A program made the translations under genes and the position numbers. Shown piece by piece: positions 7,503-14,534 of a stretch of 21,634 nt of DNA. This DNA is from an uncultured Oscillospiraceae bacterium (lineage in GTDB: Bacteria > Bacillota > Clostridia > Oscillospirales > Ruminococcaceae): contig UQBC01000040.1 in assembly GCA_900539195.1 (NCBI GenBank), positions 1-21,634 on the forward strand. The letters run 5' to 3'. The stretch's first letter is position 1. Each line of letters starts with the position of its first letter. Below the pieces are notes generated by a model. It had not been told where the DNA came from. It did no database searches and worked only from the letters and a program-made list of their open reading frames with translations.

Positions 7503-8018
7503 ATGATAGAATCGGTTCTTAAATATACATCTGAAAATGTCGGTGAATTTGTAAAGTACAATATTTTCGGCAAGAGCAAAGCGTCAAAAGTATATGTAAT
7601 ATGCTACCTTGTCGCAATGGCGCTCATAGGAGCTGTCGGAATAGTTCTTGCTATAGTCACTCAGATGTGGTGGTTTATCTTTGCTACGGTTATCTGTACT
7701 TTGCTTATAGTTGCTACAGGACTTGTTCTTTCGGTAACGCTTAAAAAGTACACTAAGGAAATTTTTGATATCAATTCAAAGAACGGATATGACGCAATTG
7801 AGATAACGGCAAGCAGTATTGTGCTTAAAAACAGCGGTGCGGCAAAGGCTGTCGCCGAGTGGACAGCAGTAGCTTCTGTTGATTTCAATAAGTCAAGCGC
7901 TTATATTGTAACTCATGACGGATATCTTTTCATTATAAATGAAAGTGATATCAAAGAGGGCTCTCTTGACGAACTCCGTCAGATAGCGGATGAGAAGCTG
8001 GTGAAGGCTGATGATTAA
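7503..8018 (+). CDS. Two-span membrane protein, YcxB-like
   Basis: A 171-residue protein with two adjacent membrane helices (about 29-52 and 55-77). A cytoplasmic C-terminal domain of about 90 residues (EITASSIVLKNSGAAKAVAE, then EWTAVASVDFNKSSAYIV and LFIINESDI) follows. The beta-rich tail after a helical hairpin resembles the YcxB-like/PH-like C-terminal fold found in small Firmicute membrane proteins. That match is from pattern only. The function of the family is unknown. The gene starts 1 nt after tex and overlaps queH by 8 bp, so translation is probably coupled. Confidence 0.7.
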   Translation: MIESVLKYTSENVGEFVKYNIFGKSKASKVYVICYLVAMALIGAVGIVLAIVTQMWWFIFATVICTLLIVATGLVLSVTLKKYTKEIFDINSKNGYDAIEITASSIVLKNSGAAKAVAEWTAVASVDFNKSSAYIVTHDGYLFIINESDIKEGSLDELRQIADEKLVKADD

Positions 8019-8667
8019 TTATCAGCTTGAAACCGACAGGATCATAAAATCGCTCGACTACGCTTCGACGCTTTTTCTTCATGCGTGTTGTGCTCCTTGC
8101 AGCAGTTATGTGCTGGAGTATCTGGCAGAGCATTTCAACATCACGGTATTTTTCTACAATCCCAATATTACCGAAAAAGAAGAGTACGAAAAGCGCAAGA
8201 ACGAGCTTAAACGGCTTATTTCGGAAAAGCCGTTCAGATATCCGGTAAAAATGATCGACGGCGATTATTCGCCGCAGCTTTTCTTTGATATGGCTAAAGG
8301 AAAAGAGCACGTTCCGGAGGGTGGAGAACGCTGTTTTTTATGCTATGAAATGCGGCTTAAAGAAACCGCAAGGCTTGCAAAAGAGCTTCAATATGAATAT
8401 TTCTGTACCACGCTTTCGGTAAGCCCTCATAAGAATGCCGTTAAGCTGAATGAACTCGGCGCAAAATACAGCAAGGAATATGATATACCGTATCTTTACT
8501 CCGATTTCAAGAAAAGAAACGGATATAAGCGTTCTATCGAACTCTCTCACGAATACGGGCTGTACAGACAGAATTACTGCGGGTGCGTCTACAGCCGTAT
8601 GCAAAACGAGCTTAAAGAACAAGAAAAAAATTTTCAAAATGAAATGAAAACTGTTGTCAAACCGTAA
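8011..8667 (+). CDS. queH: Epoxyqueuosine reductase QueH
   Basis: A 218-residue QueH (DUF208) enzyme, which makes the last reduction of epoxyqueuosine to queuosine at tRNA wobble position 34; it is non-homologous to QueG. Diagnostic features are HACCAPC (Cys26, Cys27, Cys30), FYNPNI, GGERCFLC (Cys108, Cys111) and the terminal YCGCVYS (Cys190, Cys192). These cysteines supply the iron-sulfur cluster and metal ligands. Its first 8 bp overlap the YcxB-like gene. The promoter of the next operon begins inside its last codons. With tadA and hisS it forms a tRNA-related theme, but no other queuosine genes are in the window. Confidence 0.93.
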   Translation: MINYQLETDRIIKSLDYASTLFLHACCAPCSSYVLEYLAEHFNITVFFYNPNITEKEEYEKRKNELKRLISEKPFRYPVKMIDGDYSPQLFFDMAKGKEHVPEGGERCFLCYEMRLKETARLAKELQYEYFCTTLSVSPHKNAVKLNELGAKYSKEYDIPYLYSDFKKRNGYKRSIELSHEYGLYRQNYCGCVYSRMQNELKEQEKNFQNEMKTVVKP

Positions 8668-8682
8668 AAAGTGTGATAAAAT
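8654..8682 (+). promoter_or_regulatory. Promoter of the corA-zapA-U32-dut operon
   Basis: TTGTCA (8654-8659) and TAAAAT (8677-8682) are spaced by 17 bp, with an extended -10 TGA immediately before the -10. The -35 lies inside the last codons of queH. The predicted start near 8689 gives a leader of about 130 nt before corA. Confidence 0.75.
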
Positions 8683-8688
8683 AAATAC

Positions 8689-8824
8689 GGTTATGCAATA
8701 AAACTGTCAAAAGAGGTGAAAGACGATGACTGCGGACCCTTGCGGGAAACGATTAAAACAGAACGAAAAGTGCGCAGTAGTCGTCGCATAACGGCTTTCT
8801 GTGCAGAAAAGAGGTACGTTATGC
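8689..8824 (+). promoter_or_regulatory. Structured corA 5' leader: two abutting helices and a leader ORF
   Basis: Helix 1 pairs 8722-8734 with 8773-8785 (GACGAUGACUGCG with CGCAGUAGUCGUC), giving 13 positions with one U-G and one G-A mismatch. It encloses a small CCC/GGG hairpin (8737-8746). Helix 2 begins at the next base: GCAUAACG (8786-8793) pairs perfectly with CGUUAUGC (8817-8824). It encloses a UUUCU/AGAAA hairpin (8796-8809) and the corA SD, and its right arm contains the corA AUG. The leader ORF 8726-8791 starts in helix 1 and stops in the left arm of helix 2. A competing pairing ACAGAA (8758-8763) with UUCUGU (8797-8802) is possible. It matches no riboswitch class I know (not the M-box). 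Seen: the pairings. Inferred: a regulatory switch. Confidence 0.6.
8726..8791 (+). CDS. Putative 21-residue corA leader peptide
   Basis: An ATG with SD AAAAGAGG (8709-8716, 9 nt spacing) opens a 21-codon frame beginning MTADPCGKRLKQNEK and ending at UAA (8789-8791), 29 nt before the corA ATG. Its start codon lies in leader helix 1 and its stop in the left arm of helix 2, the arm that pairs with the corA start codon. A ribosome finishing this ORF would melt helix 2. Enterobacterial mgtA and corA have leader peptides (MgtL, CorL) with comparable roles but unrelated sequences. Translation is not proven; the frame could be incidental to an RNA structure. Confidence 0.45.
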   Translation: MTADPCGKRLKQNEKCAVVVA

Positions 8825-9756
8825 TGAAATTTTACAAGACTGTCGAGAACACAATAGTTGAACTCGAAACAATGGAGCCCGGCTGCTGGGTATCTGCTGT
8901 AGCGCCTACAGAAACAGAGATATCCTTGCTTCAGGAAGAACTGAATATCGACCGTGACTTTATCCGTTCCGCCCTCGATGAGGAAGAAACCTCCCGTATT
9001 GAAAGCGATGATGGACAGACGCTCATAGTCCTTGACTATCCGGTTGCCGAGAAAGTACAGGATAAGGACGATACGATCAGCTATTACACCATGCCTATGG
9101 GCATAATTATTACCGACAGCCACGTTATAACCGTGTGCCTTAAGGAAAACATCATTATCGATGAATTCACAAAGGGTATAGTAAAAGGAATACAGACGCA
9201 GTTCAAGACACGATTTGTATTCCATATGCTACTCAGGATAGCAAGTAAATATCTGCTGTACTTAAAGCAGATAGACAAGCTTTCAAATTATGTTGAACAA
9301 CAGCTGCACAAATCAATGAAGAACAAAGAGCTTATTCAGCTCCTCGGACTTGAGAAATCACTGGTATATTTCTCAACGTCGCTAAAATCTACCGAAACAG
9401 TGCTTGAAAAGATATTGAGAGGCAGAGTAATAAAACTCTATGAAGAAGATCAGGAACTGCTTGAAGACGTACTCATCGAAGTAAAGCAGGCTATCGAAAT
9501 GAGCAATATCTATTCAAACATACTTTCGGGTACAATGGACGCCTTTGCAAGTGTCATATCAAACAATCTGAATATCGTAATGAAAGTGCTGACGGTAATT
9601 ACTATCGTTATGTCCGTACCTACTATGGTGTTCAGCTTCTATGGTATGAATGTGGTTGACCTGCCGCTTCCGTATACCTGGTTTCCGGTTGTCATTTCCG
9701 TTATACTTGCCGTCATTGTCGCAATACTGATAACGAAAAATAAGTTTTATAAATAA
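8821..9756 (+). CDS. corA: CorA-family magnesium (divalent cation) channel
   Basis: A 312-residue CorA-type pentameric Mg2+ channel. The long N-terminal cytoplasmic domain (MLKFYKTVENTIVELETMEP) and helical stalk are followed by two C-terminal membrane helices (about 255-273 and 288-307). The signature GMN at Gly275-Met276-Asn277, inside YGMNVVDLPLP, closes the first helix. The frame is open upstream to a GTG at 8716. The start at 8821 is preferred because SD AAGAGG lies 6 nt before it and the upstream stretch is a structured leader. It is followed 15 bp later by the zapA-like gene. Expression is probably controlled by the leader. Confidence 0.93.
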   Translation: MLKFYKTVENTIVELETMEPGCWVSAVAPTETEISLLQEELNIDRDFIRSALDEEETSRIESDDGQTLIVLDYPVAEKVQDKDDTISYYTMPMGIIITDSHVITVCLKENIIIDEFTKGIVKGIQTQFKTRFVFHMLLRIASKYLLYLKQIDKLSNYVEQQLHKSMKNKELIQLLGLEKSLVYFSTSLKSTETVLEKILRGRVIKLYEEDQELLEDVLIEVKQAIEMSNIYSNILSGTMDAFASVISNNLNIVMKVLTVITIVMSVPTMVFSFYGMNVVDLPLPYTWFPVVISVILAVIVAILITKNKFYK

Positions 9757-9771
9757 ATCCCGGAGGGTGTA

Positions 9772-10782
9772 ATGGAAAAAGTAAAAATATCTATAAGCGG
9801 ACACGATTTTTACTTGAAGAGCGAAGATCCCGACAGAATGTATGACGCTGCGGAAAACCTGCAGAAGAAGATAGACAAGCTAAGTTCGATGGCATCTTCT
9901 ATGTCGCTGACCGACATTGCTATGCTTGCGGCGCTTGATTTTGCCGACGAAAACTATGACAGCAGAAAAATCGTAGTCAAGGCACAGCAACTTTCGCAGG
10001 AGATACAGGCTAAATCAGCTGCAAACGAAAAAAGAGCGTCAGAACTGGCAGAAAAGCTTTCTGCTTCTGAGGCGGAGCTTGCTGCTCTTAAAATCAATGT
10101 TTCCGAGTCACAGAGCGAGTTATCTGCGCTTAAGGAACAGCTTTCAAATATCAATACCGAAAAATCCGGCGAGCTTGAAACGGAAAACGCAAAGCTGAAT
10201 GAGCAGATAAAAGTGCTTAAAGCCGAAAAGGAAATGATAAGTGAAAGTAAGGCTGATGAAGCTGAAAAGCTCATCGGTGAGAATAATAAGCTTAATGAAA
10301 AGATAAAAGAGCTTACTGCAGAGAATGCTATGCTTACCGAAATGAACGCAAGCGACAGCGCCGTTATGAACGATGAAAATGCAAAGCTTAAAGCACAGAT
10401 AGAACACCTTAAAGCTGAAAATGCAAAACTCGGCGAAAATATATCGGGTACGTCTGAATTAAGTGATGAAAACGCAAAGCTCAGAGCGCAGATATCCGAG
10501 CTTACAGATAAAAACACCCGTGCAGAAGAAATGCTTGAAAAACTGAGAATAGATCACGAGAAGCTTGTTAACGAACACGGACAGGACGAACTTCTCCTTG
10601 CACAGATCGATAAGCTTCAGGGCACAGTTGATACATATGAGAAGACTTTTGACGAATATGCAAATCAGCGTAACGCAGAGGTCAAGGACTTGAACGATGA
10701 GTTATCGGCGCTCAGAAAGAAGTATGCCGATCTCAGCGCACAGATGAATGAGATCGTCAATGACGGTCAGATGACGTTATGA
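9772..10782 (+). CDS. zapA: ZapA-like division protein with a long repeat-bearing coiled coil
   Basis: A 336-residue protein. Residues 1-90 match ZapA, the FtsZ-ring bundling factor (VKISISGHDFYLKSEDPDRM, DKLSSMASSMSLTDIAMLAA, then FADENYD). ZapA itself is usually about 85-110 residues. Here about 240 further residues form one almost continuous coiled coil rich in Glu, Lys, Ala and Leu. It contains four copies of an ENxKLxxxIxxLxxE unit at residues 138, 170, 202 and 233, periods of 32, 32 and 31. The C terminus is KYADLSAQMNEIVNDGQMTL. SD GGAGGG is near the ATG, and the stop overlaps the U32 start by 4 bp. FtsZ binding is inferred from the N-terminal domain; the tail may act as spacer or oligomerisation rod. 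Confidence 0.82.
   Translation: MEKVKISISGHDFYLKSEDPDRMYDAAENLQKKIDKLSSMASSMSLTDIAMLAALDFADENYDSRKIVVKAQQLSQEIQAKSAANEKRASELAEKLSASEAELAALKINVSESQSELSALKEQLSNINTEKSGELETENAKLNEQIKVLKAEKEMISESKADEAEKLIGENNKLNEKIKELTAENAMLTEMNASDSAVMNDENAKLKAQIEHLKAENAKLGENISGTSELSDENAKLRAQISELTDKNTRAEEMLEKLRIDHEKLVNEHGQDELLLAQIDKLQGTVDTYEKTFDEYANQRNAEVKDLNDELSALRKKYADLSAQMNEIVNDGQMTL
10183..10560 (+). repeat. In-frame tandem repeat (about 96 bp period) inside the zapA-like gene
   Basis: Four units begin at 10183, 10279, 10375 and 10468, encoding ENAKL, ENNKL, ENAKL and ENAKL followed by a conserved Ile and Leu at heptad positions. Periods are 96, 96 and 93 bp. The DNA copies are diverged, so the duplication is old or the protein pattern is under selection. 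Confidence 0.7.
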
Positions 10783-12824
10783 GTGAAATTTTAGCTCCGT
10801 GCGGGGCACAGGAAAGTCTGTCGGCGGCTGTTAATGCAGGCGCCGATGCGGTTTATTTAGGGGAAGAATATTTCTCCGCAAGAAAAAATGCAGATAATTT
10901 TACCGCCGAACAGCTTTGTGAAGCGGTACGCTTTTGTCATTACAGCGGCGTAAAAGTTTATGTTACACTGAATACACTTGTATTTGACAGGGAAATACCC
11001 TTGCTTGCAAAGGCAATCGAGAATTGCGCCAAAGCCGATGTTGACGGCTTTATCGTACAGGACATGGGTGTTGCAAGACTGGCAAGACAGATCGTACCGG
11101 AACTGCCTTTGCACGCGTCTACCCAGATGACCGTAAATTCGCCTGAGGGTGCAGTTATGGCAAAAAAGCTCGGATTTACCCGTGTCGTTCTCGGCAGGGA
11201 ATTATCTTTTGAACAGATAAAAGCGATTATTGACAGCTGTGATATCGAAACTGAACTGTTCGTTCATGGCGCATTATGCGTATGCGTCAGCGGGCAGTGC
11301 TATATGAGCAGCGTTCTCGGCGGAAGAAGCGGAAACAGAGGACTTTGCGCACAGCCTTGCCGCCTTGATTTTACAAGTGGCGACAGGCATAATGTCTTAT
11401 CACTGAAAGATCTGTCTCTTGTAGGAAAGTTACCCGAACTTGAAAAACTCGGCGTTACGTCATTCAAGATAGAAGGCAGAATGAAACGCCCCGAATATGT
11501 TGCGGGTGCGGTAAATGCCTGCCGTATAGCTCTTGACGGCGGGACGCCCGACCTGATTTCGCTGAAAAATGTATTTTCAAGAAGCGGATTTACAAGCGGA
11601 TATTTCGATGATGACTTCAGAAATATGCAGGGTGTGCGAACAAAAGACGATGTTACTGCGACAACATCAAAAGTACTGGCAGGTATGAAGCAGTATTATC
11701 ATAAGCCGTGCAAACGCTTCAAGGCTGATATTACGGTAAATGTAAAAAACGGACAGCCTGTTTCCTATAAGCTATCAGCGTGTAATGTAAGCGCTGTCGC
11801 TGTAGGTGAGATTCCCGAAAAAGCGGTCAACAGGGCTGTTACTCCCGAATATCTTGAAAATCAGTGCGGTAAGCTCGGCGGCACTGTATATTTCCCCGGA
11901 AATATCACCGTCAATGTTGACGACGGATTGTCGGTTTCGGCGGCTCATCTTAATGAACTGAGAAGAAAAGCTATTGAGATCATTAACGAGAAAATTCTTG
12001 AAAAGAACTCTCATCACTATAAAATATCACCGTATATTCCGCTTGACAGCAAGGACGGTAAGAAAATACGTCCCGAGTTTAGATGTGAGGTGAATACGGC
12101 AGAGCAGCTTGAACAGGTATTGCAGGAAGACGAATATTCGTATATTTATGCACCTATGGGTCTGCTTGACGGCGATACACCGGATAAGTTCAGAATAATT
12201 GTCGTACCGCCCGTATTCCTTGCCGATTGTGAGAATGATGTAATCAAAAAGCTGTCTGTTCTCAGAAAGCAGGGATATGAACATATGGCTGTTCATACGC
12301 TTTCACATATCGGAATAGCAAAGAAACTTGATTTCAAGATGCACGGTATGTCACGGCTCAATATAACAAACCGTTATTCGCTCAGGGAGTATGAAAAAAT
12401 GGGGCTTAGCGATACGGCACTGTCATTTGAACTTCTTATGAGCGATGCGGTATCGCTATGTGCAGACAGCGAGATAAAGATAGGCATAGTAGGTTACGGC
12501 AGACTGCCGCTGATGATCACAAGAAGATGCCCTATAAATAACGGCAAGCCCTGCGGTAAGGACAAGAGAATGGATTGTCCGCATTACATCACCGACAGAC
12601 AGGGAAATAATATGCCTTGTATGTGCAGTGAAAATACAGTCGAGGTACTTAATCCAGATAAGCTGTATCTCAGCGACAGGCAGACCGAGCTTGCAAAGTT
12701 TGATTTTGTGTTGCTGAAGTTTACCGATGAAACGGACACAGCTGAGGTGCTGAATATGTATCTTGATGACATAAAGCCTGACGGAAAGCTTACAAGAGGG
12801 CTTTATTACAGAGGAGTACAATAA
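10779..12824 (+). CDS. U32-family protein, RlhA/YdcP-like RNA hydroxylase type
   Basis: A 681-residue U32 protein. The N-terminal TIM-barrel-like half opens EILAPCGAQESLSAAVNAGA and carries the U32 signature ELFVHGALCVCVSGQCYMSS (Cys167, Cys174) and GNRGLCAQPCR (Cys190, Cys194). The long C-terminal part resembles the DUF3656-bearing members, with a second Cys-rich patch (ITRRCPINNGKPCGKDKRMD). Members once called collagenase-like peptidases are now known in several cases to hydroxylate RNA: RlhA on 23S rRNA C2501, TrhP on tRNA U34. The length points to RlhA/YdcP rather than the shorter TrhP, but substrate is inferred. The start codon ATG overlaps the zapA-like stop (ATGA), and its stop overlaps the dut start, so the three are translationally coupled. 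Confidence 0.85.
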   Translation: MSEILAPCGAQESLSAAVNAGADAVYLGEEYFSARKNADNFTAEQLCEAVRFCHYSGVKVYVTLNTLVFDREIPLLAKAIENCAKADVDGFIVQDMGVARLARQIVPELPLHASTQMTVNSPEGAVMAKKLGFTRVVLGRELSFEQIKAIIDSCDIETELFVHGALCVCVSGQCYMSSVLGGRSGNRGLCAQPCRLDFTSGDRHNVLSLKDLSLVGKLPELEKLGVTSFKIEGRMKRPEYVAGAVNACRIALDGGTPDLISLKNVFSRSGFTSGYFDDDFRNMQGVRTKDDVTATTSKVLAGMKQYYHKPCKRFKADITVNVKNGQPVSYKLSACNVSAVAVGEIPEKAVNRAVTPEYLENQCGKLGGTVYFPGNITVNVDDGLSVSAAHLNELRRKAIEIINEKILEKNSHHYKISPYIPLDSKDGKKIRPEFRCEVNTAEQLEQVLQEDEYSYIYAPMGLLDGDTPDKFRIIVVPPVFLADCENDVIKKLSVLRKQGYEHMAVHTLSHIGIAKKLDFKMHGMSRLNITNRYSLREYEKMGLSDTALSFELLMSDAVSLCADSEIKIGIVGYGRLPLMITRRCPINNGKPCGKDKRMDCPHYITDRQGNNMPCMCSENTVEVLNPDKLYLSDRQTELAKFDFVLLKFTDETDTAEVLNMYLDDIKPDGKLTRGLYYRGVQ

Positions 12825-13261
12825 TGTTCATAGATGTAAAAAAGCTGAATGATAAAGCAAAGCTGCCTTGCAGAGCGACCGCAGTGAGCGCCGGAGCGGA
12901 TATATGCGCTTGTGTTGACGCAGATACAGTGCTTATGCCCGGAGAGCGCAAGCTTATCTCTACAGGTATTGCTATAGCAGTGCCGGCGGGTTATGGCGGG
13001 TTCGTGTTTCCGAGAAGCGGACTTTCTTCAAAATTCGGTGTTTCGCTCGCAAACTGTGTAGGTGTAATTGACAGTGATTACAGGGGCGAGGTCAAAGTGC
13101 CCGTTATAAACCATTCCTCAGAACCCTATACCATAAAGGACGGCGAACGTATTGCGCAGCTTGTCATTATGCCGGTGGATCTGTGCGGGTACGGCTTTTG
13201 TGACGAGCTCGACAAAACAGAACGCGGAGAGGGCGGTTTCGGCTCAACGGGCAGTATGTAA
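12824..13261 (+). CDS. dut: dUTP diphosphatase (dUTPase)
   Basis: A 145-residue trimeric dUTPase that hydrolyses dUTP to dUMP and pyrophosphate, keeping uracil out of DNA and feeding dTMP synthesis. All five motifs are visible: AGADICA (23-29), PRSGLSSKFG (63-72), GVIDSDYRGE (80-89, catalytic Asp83), the GERIAQLVIMPV stretch and the C-terminal GEGGFGSTG (135-143). Its ATG shares a base with the U32 stop codon. It ends the corA operon; no strong terminator follows before the mreB promoter. Confidence 0.96.
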   Translation: MFIDVKKLNDKAKLPCRATAVSAGADICACVDADTVLMPGERKLISTGIAIAVPAGYGGFVFPRSGLSSKFGVSLANCVGVIDSDYRGEVKVPVINHSSEPYTIKDGERIAQLVIMPVDLCGYGFCDELDKTERGEGGFGSTGSM

Positions 13262-13327
13262 TGCAAATTGCATAAATATCCGATAAAAACGTTCGATAAT
13301 TTATGAATATTTAATTTCGTATTTTAG

Positions 13328-13356
13328 TTGTATGCTTTTTCAAAAAGTGGTATAAT
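13328..13356 (+). promoter_or_regulatory. Promoter of the mreB-mreC-mreD-mrdA operon
   Basis: TTGTAT (13328-13333) and perfect TATAAT (13351-13356) are spaced by 17 bp. There is an extended -10 TGG just before the -10. The start near 13363 leaves a short leader with SD CGGAGG before the mreB ATG. Confidence 0.8.
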
Positions 13357-13398
13357 AAATACCGAATTGTAAAGAAGAATACCCCGGAGGTTTTACTA

Positions 13399-14424
13399 AT
13401 GTTTTCAAAAGATATAGGTATCGATTTAGGTACAGCCAACACCCTTGTGTATATGAGAGGAAAGGGCATTATAATAAGAGAGCCCAGTGTTGTTGCTGTT
13501 GACGTCAAGATGGACAGAGTACGTTATGTTGGTCAGGAAGCCAAGGACGTTATCGGACGTACACCCGGCTCTATAGTTGCTGTCAGACCCCTTAAAGACG
13601 GCGTTATCGCAGATTTTGACATGACAACAAGTATGTTGCAGGAATTTATCAGAAAAGCACTCAAAGGCAGAGCGTTTGCAGGTTCTAGAGTAAGAGTAAT
13701 TATCTGCATTCCTTCAGGCGTTACTGCGGTTGAACGCAGAGCAGTTAAAGAAGCCACACAGAACGCAGGCGCAAAGCGTGTTTCGATAATCGAAGAGCCT
13801 ATGGCGGCCGCAATCGGTGCAGGTCTTCCCGTTGCCGAGCCTACAGGTAGTATGATCGTTGATATCGGCGGCGGTACAAGCGAAGTGGCTGTTATTTCAC
13901 TCGGCGGCATTGTTACATCACGCTCTGTAAGAGTTGCAGGCGATGAGTTCGATTCTTCTATAATCAACTACATCAAAAAGAAGTACAATCTTCTTATCGG
14001 TGAGAGAACAGCAGAAAACATCAAGATTGCAATCGGCTCGGCATATCCCTACAGCGACAATGAACCTTCAATGGATATCAAGGGCAGAAACCTGCTGAAC
14101 GGTTTACCCGAAAATATCACAATTACTTCCGAAGAGATAAGAGAAGCGCTCTCAGAACCTTTAAGCCATGTTATCGAGGCTATAAAGGTAACTCTTGAAA
14201 AAACTCCTCCCGAGCTTGCCGCAGATATAATAGATCAGGGAATAATGCTTACAGGCGGCGGCGCACTTCTCAAGGGACTTGACCTGCTTATCCATTCCGA
14301 AACAGGAATGCCCGTCAAGGTTGCCGAAAGACCTCTTGACTGCGTTGCGGACGGAACAGGTAAGGTTCTTGAGAATATCGACAAACTCGTTGACGTTCTT
14401 ACAGACGACGATACCAGATATTGA
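13399..14424 (+). CDS. mreB: Rod shape-determining actin homologue MreB
   Basis: A 341-residue bacterial actin. It shows the phosphate-1 loop (DIGIDLGTANTLVYMRGKGI), the EEPMAAAIGAGLP stretch, phosphate-2 (MIVDIGGGTSEVAVISLGGI) and the adenosine motif MLTGGGALLKGLD. MreB filaments move under the membrane and position the elongation machinery. It lacks the extra sequences of Mbl-type paralogues as far as I can tell, but MreB versus Mbl cannot be settled by eye; the mreCD neighbours favour MreB. A 15-bp hairpin separates it from mreC, which may set their expression ratio. Confidence 0.96.
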   Translation: MFSKDIGIDLGTANTLVYMRGKGIIIREPSVVAVDVKMDRVRYVGQEAKDVIGRTPGSIVAVRPLKDGVIADFDMTTSMLQEFIRKALKGRAFAGSRVRVIICIPSGVTAVERRAVKEATQNAGAKRVSIIEEPMAAAIGAGLPVAEPTGSMIVDIGGGTSEVAVISLGGIVTSRSVRVAGDEFDSSIINYIKKKYNLLIGERTAENIKIAIGSAYPYSDNEPSMDIKGRNLLNGLPENITITSEEIREALSEPLSHVIEAIKVTLEKTPPELAADIIDQGIMLTGGGALLKGLDLLIHSETGMPVKVAERPLDCVADGTGKVLENIDKLVDVLTDDDTRY

Positions 14425-14444
14425 TTTTAAAGAATTTATAACGC

Positions 14445-14478
14445 TTATGGCTAACTGTAATTTTACGGTTAGTCATAA
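14445..14478 (+). repeat. 15-bp hairpin between mreB and mreC
   Basis: Positions 14445-14459 pair with 14464-14478 (TTATGGCTAACTGTA with TACGGTTAGTCATAA) with two wobble pairs and a 4-nt loop. No U-run follows. It is likely an mRNA 3'-end stabiliser or partial attenuator inside the operon, leaving mreC expressed at a lower level than mreB. Confidence 0.6.
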
Positions 14479-14534
14479 TGTGTTATATAAACCATATTTC
14501 ATCCGGCTGTAAATTCAGCTTTGAAAGGTATTGT

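Noticed and set aside
8716..8820. N-terminal extension of CorA from a GTG at 8716
   Set aside because: The extension does not look like CorA, and the ATG at 8821 has a well-placed SD; the region is better explained as the structured leader.
8689..8820. Known Mg2+ riboswitch (M-box), Mn2+ yybP-ykoY or preQ1 element before corA
   Set aside because: None of the conserved core sequences I know for these classes appears; a covariance search is needed to exclude remote forms.
9954..10517. A 187-codon minus-strand frame in the zapA-like gene
   Set aside because: Its Ser/Phe/Ala-rich low-complexity sequence is the reverse reading of the Glu/Lys-rich coiled-coil codons, and no SD is present.
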